Positions 6,816 through 10,936 of a stretch of 10,936 bases of DNA are shown here, one piece after another (the first letter of the stretch is position 1; the number at the start of each line of letters is the position of its first letter). The stretch comes from JALXCG01 sp026991065 [NCBI: Gemmatimonadota bacterium] (GTDB taxonomy: Bacteria; GCA-2686955). The DNA lies in assembly GCA_026991065.1 (NCBI GenBank), contig JALXCG010000794.1:1-10936 (forward strand), given 5' to 3'. The notes beneath the pieces were generated by a model. The model did no database searches. It had not been told where the DNA came from and saw nothing but the letters and a program-made list of their open reading frames with translations. The position numbers and the translations under genes are program-made.

Positions 6816-8135
6816 TTACGCGGACTGAAAAAGCGCTTCGATGATCCGCTGCGAAGCACCGGTGCGGGATTCGACAAACGCGCGGGCGCGGCGCCCAAGG
6901 GCCTCGCAGCGGGCGCGGTTGCGGGCCTGCGCCAGGTCCAGGAGCGAATTCACCGCCGCTACCCCCGGGACCGGCCGGGCGATCCCCTCTTCCTGCAGAT
7001 CCAGCGCCTCATCCAGAATCGCGCTGTGCGGCCCGAAAGCGACTGCCGCGCCATGCGCCGCCGGCTCGATCACCGAATGCACGCCGGCACCGAAACCGCC
7101 GCCGACATAAGCGACCTGCCCCCAGGCGTAAAGCTCCGGCAGAATGCCGACCCGGTCGACCAGGAGCACCCGTTCGCCCGCGTAGTGGCGGCGCGCGGAG
7201 TAGCGGCAGACCGAAATCCGCTGGGCCTGGAAGCGGGCCTCCAGCGCCGCGATTGCCGCCGGGTCGGTTTCGTGGGGGACATAGATGAAGCGCAGCCCCT
7301 CGCGGTCCAGGGCCGCATCGCCACCGGCCAGACGCTCGCGCCAGCCGGCGAAGAGCACCTCATCATCGCTCGGCAGCACACTGCCGAAAACGATCACCCG
7401 GTGCGCGCCGAAAAGATCGGGGGGCAGAATCGCGGCCTTGGCGGCGGCGCTCCGCTCGAGGTCGCGGGCGCGCTCCCAGACCTGGTCGAACCGGGTATCG
7501 CCGCTGATCTCGATCCGTTCCGGCGGCAGCAGCCGCGCCCAGCGCTCGCGCAGCCGCGGCGAGCCGGTGAAGACCCGGTCGAAAAGAGAGAAGAGCGCGC
7601 GATTGGCGGCCCGGGCGGCAGGGTGGAGGCGCAGCGAACCAGCGTGCAGATTGGCGTTGATGAGCGTCGTGCGAACCCCCGCCCGGCGCGCCGCCAGCAG
7701 ATGGTTGGGCCAGATGTCGTGACGGGTGATCAGATAGTCGTCCGGGGCGATGCGGGCAAAGAAAGCGCGCGCCGCCCAGGGCCAGTCGAGCGGGTGGTAG
7801 CAGGCGGCGTCGAAGAGTGCGCTCTCCGCCTCGCGCTCGAAGATGGTCGGCGAAAAAAAAGTCTGCAGCACAATCAGGCGCTGGCGGTCGAGCCGCCGCA
7901 GCAGCGGCCGCAACTGCTCGAACTCCCCGGCCGATGCCGCGTGGCAGACCACAACGCGGCGGCCATCGTGGCGCAGCTCGGTCAGTTTCGCCGCCGCCGC
8001 CGCCAGCGTGTGGGCGCCGGGCCGGCGCCGGCGGGCCCATTTGGCGCGCACCGCAGGCACTGCCCAGGCGCCTGCCATGGCGACCGGCAGAAGGGCATTG
8101 TAGGCGCCGATCCAGGTCGCATCGCGCGGTTTCAC
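6816..8135 (-). CDS. waaA: GT30 glycosyltransferase, Kdo transferase (WaaA/KdtA) homologue
   Basis: The protein is 439 residues. A hydrophobic N-terminal segment (about 8-30) would anchor it to the inner membrane. HAASAGEFEQL (65-75) contains the family's catalytic Glu, here Glu71. LITRHDIWPNHL (135-146) corresponds to the METELWPNL region of the E. coli enzyme but is divergent. The C-terminal GT-B half has YVPHETD (285-291) and VGGGFGAGVHSVIEPAAHG (344-362), the nucleotide-sugar binding region. WaaA transfers Kdo from CMP-Kdo to lipid IVA on the cytoplasmic face. The start is a GTG sharing a GTGA overlap with the phosphatase stop. Its operon partners make a CMP-nonulosonate rather than obviously CMP-Kdo, so the donor sugar is uncertain. 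The fold assignment is firm; Kdo as donor is not certain. A run of eight T on the coding strand falls at 7853-7860. Confidence 0.88.
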   Translation of the reverse strand: MKPRDATWIGAYNALLPVAMAGAWAVPAVRAKWARRRRPGAHTLAAAAAKLTELRHDGRRVVVCHAASAGEFEQLRPLLRRLDRQRLIVLQTFFSPTIFEREAESALFDAACYHPLDWPWAARAFFARIAPDDYLITRHDIWPNHLLAARRAGVRTTLINANLHAGSLRLHPAARAANRALFSLFDRVFTGSPRLRERWARLLPPERIEISGDTRFDQVWERARDLERSAAAKAAILPPDLFGAHRVIVFGSVLPSDDEVLFAGWRERLAGGDAALDREGLRFIYVPHETDPAAIAALEARFQAQRISVCRYSARRHYAGERVLLVDRVGILPELYAWGQVAYVGGGFGAGVHSVIEPAAHGAAVAFGPHSAILDEALDLQEEGIARPVPGVAAVNSLLDLAQARNRARCEALGRRARAFVESRTGASQRIIEALFQSA

Positions 8136-8704
8136 CGGGCGTCGGGGCCGCCGCCCGCGGCGCCTGCCGCCGGCGCCGCCAGCAGCAGCTCGGCCAGGTC
8201 CCGGAACGCCCCCGCGCCGCCACTGCGCCGGGTGACCCAGGCGCCCGGCAGGCGCTCCAAAATCGGGCTGTTGGGCACCAGAACCGGAAACCCGACCGCT
8301 TCCAACAGCGGCAGGTCGTTGACATCGTCACCGATGTAGGCAACCTGCGCCAACGTCACTCCCCGCGCCGCGGCGATCGCCCGCATCGTCGCCAACTTGT
8401 CGCGCACCCCCAGGTGCACTTCGGTGATCCGCAGCTTCTCCGCCCGCCGGGCGACGATCGGCGTGTTCTCCGAAGTCAGAATCACCGTCTCCAGCCCGGC
8501 GTCGCGCAGCAGTGCCGCCCCCATGCCGTCGTATGTGGAGAACCCCTTCATCAATTCGCCGTGCTCGCTGTAATACATGCGCGCATCGGTCCACACCCCG
8601 TCGATATCGGTCCCGACCAGGCGCACCGCCTGTGCCCGCCGGCGCAACTCCGCGCTGCCCCAACTCCAGCTCGGTCCGTTGCCATCCCCCCGCGCGGCGC
8701 TCAT
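8132..8704 (-). CDS. HAD phosphatase, KdsC-like; probably nonulosonate (KDN-type) 9-phosphate phosphatase
   Basis: The protein is 190 residues, a cap-less (C0) HAD phosphatase. The motifs are the nucleophile DIDGVWTD (33-40), motif II TSEN (77-80), Lys103 and the metal site GDDVND (125-130). The C-terminal SGGAGAFRDL follows the KdsC-family pattern. KdsC removes phosphate from Kdo-8-phosphate. The related KDN-9-phosphate phosphatase of Bacteroides thetaiotaomicron uses, as I recall, Glu56 and Lys67 for specificity in the string TGEKTEIVRRRAEKL. Here TSENTPIVARRAEKL places Glu79 and Lys90 at those positions, where E. coli KdsC has TGRK instead. With the synthase and cytidylyltransferase genes directly upstream, a nonulosonate 9-phosphate substrate is favoured, with KdsC the alternative. 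The first 28 residues are an extension of unknown role. The start shares an ATGA overlap (8701-8704) with the synthase stop. Confidence 0.85.
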   Translation of the reverse strand: MSAARGDGNGPSWSWGSAELRRRAQAVRLVGTDIDGVWTDARMYYSEHGELMKGFSTYDGMGAALLRDAGLETVILTSENTPIVARRAEKLRITEVHLGVRDKLATMRAIAAARGVTLAQVAYIGDDVNDLPLLEAVGFPVLVPNSPILERLPGAWVTRRSGGAGAFRDLAELLLAAPAAGAAGGGPDAR

Positions 8705-9747
8705 TGCAGATCTTCCCAGGTCAGAATCCGGTCCGCCTGCAGATCCCGGCTCGCCACCCGCCCCACCACCTCGGCCAGGCGTGCCGGCGAGATCCCGGTT
8801 CCCGGCCCCTTGGTGGTCAAGAGTCCGCGCTCGATCCGCGTCCCGCGGGCGATCGGTGCCGTCGTCACAATGCTCTTCGCCAGTTTCTCCCGCACCGGCA
8901 CCTCGCCCTCTTGCAGGCGCTTCTCGCCGCTGCCCAGCGCCTCCTCCACATGGCGGATGTCGCGCACCATCTTGGCGAACCCGTGCGGTTCCAGCGAGGC
9001 GGCGTGATCGCCCCCCTTCATCGTGCGATCGAGAGTGAAGTGGCGCTCCACGATCTTTGCCCCGAGGGCCGCCGCCACTGTCGAAATGGCGATCCCCAGC
9101 TCATGGCCGGAGTAGCCGATCACCGCCTCCGGGAACTCCCGCAGATAGGTCTGGATCACCCGCAGGTCGATGCCCGAAAAAGGGCTCGGATAGGTCGACG
9201 TGCACTGCAGGATGCCCACCGCCGGCGCCGTCTCGCGCACCTCCGCATAGGCCTGCCGCACCTCCTCCATGGTCGCCATGCCGGTGGAGAGGACCAGCGG
9301 CCGCCCCTTGCCCGCCGCGTGGCGCAGCAGCGGCAGATTGGTCAGGTCAGCCGACGCCATCTTGAAAAAGGGGATCCCCAGCGCGTCGAGAAAATCGATG
9401 CTCTCCTCATCCCAGCCGGAAGCGATGAAATCCACCCCGAGGTTGTCCGCCAGCGCCTTCAGGTCGTGGTAGACCGCTTCGGAGAGTTCCAGCGCCTCCT
9501 TGTGCTCGCCGTAGGTTTCGCCGAAGCTGTGGCGATTCCGGTAGGGCATCGCCAGCCCCTCGGCGGTGAGAATGCGGTTCAGCGAACGCTTCTGGAACTT
9601 CACCGCATCGGCGCGGGCATCCGCCGCCGCGGCGATCATCTCGGCGGCGATCGCCGGATCCCCCTGGTGGTTAATGCCGATCTCTGCGATCACATAGACC
9701 GGCGCGTCGTCGCCGATGGTGCGGGTGGAAGTAGAAAAACTGGACAT
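8701..9747 (-). CDS. neuB: Nonulosonic acid synthase (NeuB/NANS family), likely 9-phosphate type
   Basis: The protein is 348 residues. It has the NeuB TIM barrel (about 15-280) followed by an antifreeze-like SAF domain (about 285-348). Barrel motifs are AEIGINHQGD (21-30), DAVKFQK (47-53), FFKMASAD (127-134), LQCTSTYPSP (180-189), GYSGHELG (211-218) and ERHFTLD (234-240). The family condenses phosphoenolpyruvate with a hexose derivative to make nonulosonic acids. The segment PYRNRHSFGETYGEHKEALE (69-88) closely follows human NANS (PYTSKHSWGKTYGEHKRHLE). NANS uses ManNAc-6-phosphate or mannose-6-phosphate; bacterial NeuB of the N. meningitidis type, which uses free ManNAc, lacks this segment. 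Together with the next gene, a phosphatase, this suggests a phosphorylated substrate and a 9-phosphate product. The start has AGGA a few nt upstream. It lies 43 bp after the cytidylyltransferase gene. Confidence 0.93.
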   Translation of the reverse strand: MSSFSTSTRTIGDDAPVYVIAEIGINHQGDPAIAAEMIAAAADARADAVKFQKRSLNRILTAEGLAMPYRNRHSFGETYGEHKEALELSEAVYHDLKALADNLGVDFIASGWDEESIDFLDALGIPFFKMASADLTNLPLLRHAAGKGRPLVLSTGMATMEEVRQAYAEVRETAPAVGILQCTSTYPSPFSGIDLRVIQTYLREFPEAVIGYSGHELGIAISTVAAALGAKIVERHFTLDRTMKGGDHAASLEPHGFAKMVRDIRHVEEALGSGEKRLQEGEVPVREKLAKSIVTTAPIARGTRIERGLLTTKGPGTGISPARLAEVVGRVASRDLQADRILTWEDLQ

Positions 9748-9790
9748 GGTTCCTGGGGTATGGGCATAAGGCTGCAGCGGTGAACTGAAA

Positions 9791-10525
9791 CTACCGATCC
9801 GCGAGGCTTCGGGCGATCGTTTCCAGTGCCGCCCAGTCGGTTGGGGTGTCGATTTCAGGCGCGAACGGCTCGGAATGTATCACATGACCGATCTTTCCCC
9901 CGAGTCGGTTGCCCACCCGCTCGAAATGGGCGCGGGTGAACACGTAGATCGAGCCGGTTTCGACATAGCGGATCTCCTCCGGGCGCAGATCCTGGCGCCG
10001 CGGGCGGTGCAGATAATCATACTCGGCACGGGCCTCGCCCGATTCCTCCAGGCGCCAAAAAAACCGGTGCGTCGGGGCGACCGAAAGCAGCGAATCGAAC
10101 CCCCCGGCGAGCAGTCGTTCCAGCGCCGCGTCCACCGCCCCGGCCGGTCGCAGCGGACTGGTGGGTTGCAGCAGCACCAGCAGATCCGGCACCGGACAGG
10201 GCGCCGCTTCCGCCTCGCGTCCCTGGGTCGCCCGCAGGAAATGGGCGATCGCGCTCTCGGTGCTCGCCTCATCTCCCGCCAGCGCCGCCGGCCGCCGCAG
10301 CACCGAGGCCCCCGCTGCCGCCGCCACCGCCGCAATCTCATCATCATCGGTCGACACCACCACCGAGTTCACCAACCGCGCCGCGCGCGCCGCCGCGATC
10401 GAATGCACCACCAGCGGTTGCCCCAAAAAGAGCCGCAGATTCTTGCGCGGAATCCCCTTGCTGCCGCCACGCGCGGGGATCAACGCCGCCACCTGCCGCC
10501 CCGGTTCGCTCCGCTCCCTGCTCAT
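9791..10525 (-). CDS. neuA: CMP-nonulosonate cytidylyltransferase (NeuA family)
   Basis: The protein is 244 residues, a single cytidylyltransferase domain. It opens with the nucleotide-binding signature [15 protein letters not shown] (16-30), followed by [11 protein letters not shown] (55-65), LLQPTSPLR (118-126), [10 protein letters not shown] (187-196) and EIDTPTDW (224-231) near the end. These are the marks of the CMP-N-acylneuraminate synthetase branch rather than of KdsB. It would activate the free nonulosonate made by the synthase and phosphatase with CTP, giving the CMP-sugar donor. AGAGGA lies 6 nt before the ATG, and the ATG overlaps the stop of the transporter gene as ATGA (10522-10525). 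It lacks the fused C-terminal esterase or phosphatase domain that some NeuA proteins carry, consistent with a separate phosphatase gene in the operon. Exact sugar (Neu5Ac, KDN, legionaminate) is not determined by sequence alone. Confidence 0.92.
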   Translation of the reverse strand: MSRERSEPGRQVAALIPARGGSKGIPRKNLRLFLGQPLVVHSIAAARAARLVNSVVVSTDDDEIAAVAAAAGASVLRRPAALAGDEASTESAIAHFLRATQGREAEAAPCPVPDLLVLLQPTSPLRPAGAVDAALERLLAGGFDSLLSVAPTHRFFWRLEESGEARAEYDYLHRPRRQDLRPEEIRYVETGSIYVFTRAHFERVGNRLGGKIGHVIHSEPFAPEIDTPTDWAALETIARSLADR

Positions 10526-10936
10526 GCGTCATCCTCTTTGCGCTGAAACTGCAACTCATAGAGTCGCTGGTACACCCCGCCGAGCGCCAGCAGTTCCGCG
10601 TGCCGCCCGCGCTCCACCACCCGCCCGCCATCCAACACCACAATCTCATCGGCGTGGAGAATCGTCGACAACCGGTGGGCGATCACCACCACCGTGCGCT
10701 CCCGCACCAGCCGATCGATCGCCTCCTGCACCTCGCGCTCCGATTCCGTATCCAGCGACGAAGTCGCCTCGTCCAGAATCAGAATCGGCGGATTCTTCAA
10801 GATCGCCCGGGCGATCGCGATCCGCTGCCGCTGCCCGCCGGAGAGGCGCACCCCGCGCTCGCCGATGCGGGTCGCGAACCCCTGCGGCAGCGCCTCCACA
10901 AAATGCAGCGCATTGGCCGCCGCCGCTGCCGCAGGG
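10522..10936 (-). CDS. ABC exporter, MsbA-like, nucleotide-binding domain (3' end only)
   Basis: The last 137 or so residues of an ABC transporter are visible; the frame is open to the right edge, so the membrane domain and Walker A lie outside. In order: an Ala-rich helix ending [13 protein letters not shown], the ABC signature LSGGQRQR, Walker [13 protein letters not shown] with its catalytic Glu, and the H-loop AHRLSTI. The C-terminus is a standard [26 protein letters not shown] tail split here as [12 protein letters not shown] then [11 protein letters not shown]. This arrangement is that of fused TMD-NBD exporters of the MsbA/ABCB type, which flip lipid A-core or other lipids. The operon link to a GT30 gene makes a lipid A-type substrate plausible, though a drug or lipid exporter of the same family cannot be excluded. 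The stop overlaps the cytidylyltransferase start by 4 nt. Confidence 0.9.
   Translation of the reverse strand, partial: PAAAAAANALHFVEALPQGFATRIGERGVRLSGGQRQRIAIARAILKNPPILILDEATSSLDTESEREVQEAIDRLVRERTVVVIAHRLSTILHADEIVVLDGGRVVERGRHAELLALGGVYQRLYELQFQRKEDDA

Noticed and set aside
6773-6847. Small open frame starting ATGA-coupled to the end of the acyl-AMP ligase gene
   Set aside because: It has only about 24 codons, consists of the 12-mer repeat plus antisense of the GT30 3' end, and has no recognisable features.
8132-8704. Naming the phosphatase kdsC outright
   Set aside because: The family is right, but the motif II residues and the neuA/neuB neighbours favour a nine-carbon-sugar 9-phosphate substrate, so the symbol was left blank.
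7026-9783. Long + strand open frames (about 400-440 codons each) opposite the GT30, phosphatase and synthase genes
   Set aside because: They are shadows of well-recognised genes on the - strand and give Arg/Pro/Gln-rich translations with no recognisable domain.

Overview
This GC-rich window (coding regions mostly G/C at third codon positions) comes from a Gram-negative bacterium. It carries a GT30-type Kdo transferase homologue and an MsbA-like ABC exporter half, both lipid A/LPS functions, beside a nonulosonic-acid (sialic-acid-like) pathway. I cannot name the taxon. No tRNA, rRNA, CRISPR array or transposase gene was seen.

Left part, + strand (1-6776). The window opens inside a PHP-fold (CehA/McbA-like) metallohydrolase. 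A 276-bp gap with a strongly C-rich stretch follows. Next come a GNAT-fold acyltransferase-like gene (1160-2428), a luciferase-like flavin monooxygenase (2491-3564), and a tightly coupled trio: acyl carrier protein (3645-3941), acyl-CoA-dehydrogenase-like flavoprotein (3938-5113) and fatty-acyl-AMP-ligase-like adenylating enzyme (5106-6776). The trio overlaps by 4 and 8 nt. The natural reading is that the ligase activates an acyl or amino acid and loads it on the carrier protein. The dehydrogenase, and perhaps the monooxygenase, would then oxidise the tethered group. The GNAT-like protein is a candidate to transfer the product. Substrate and product are unknown.

The GNAT gene is interrupted in frame by a 163-bp imperfect palindrome (2058-2220) with perfect 12-bp terminal inverted repeats. 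It looks like a miniature inverted-repeat element that has become about 55 codons of coding sequence.

Right part, - strand (6816-10936), convergent with the left. Transcribed from the right edge: MsbA-like ABC transporter (3' end only), CMP-nonulosonate cytidylyltransferase (NeuA type), nonulosonate synthase (NeuB/NANS type), a KdsC-like HAD phosphatase, and a GT30 Kdo-transferase homologue. Three of the four junctions are 4-nt stop/start overlaps and the fourth is a 43-bp gap, so this reads as one operon. The phosphatase has residues I associate with KDN-9-phosphate phosphatase rather than KdsC, and the synthase resembles the animal-type 9-phosphate synthase. The operon therefore probably makes a CMP-activated nonulosonate such as CMP-KDN through a 9-phosphate intermediate. 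Its association with a GT30 enzyme and an MsbA-like exporter raises the possibility that this sugar is put into the lipid A/core region, which is the most interesting hypothesis in the window.
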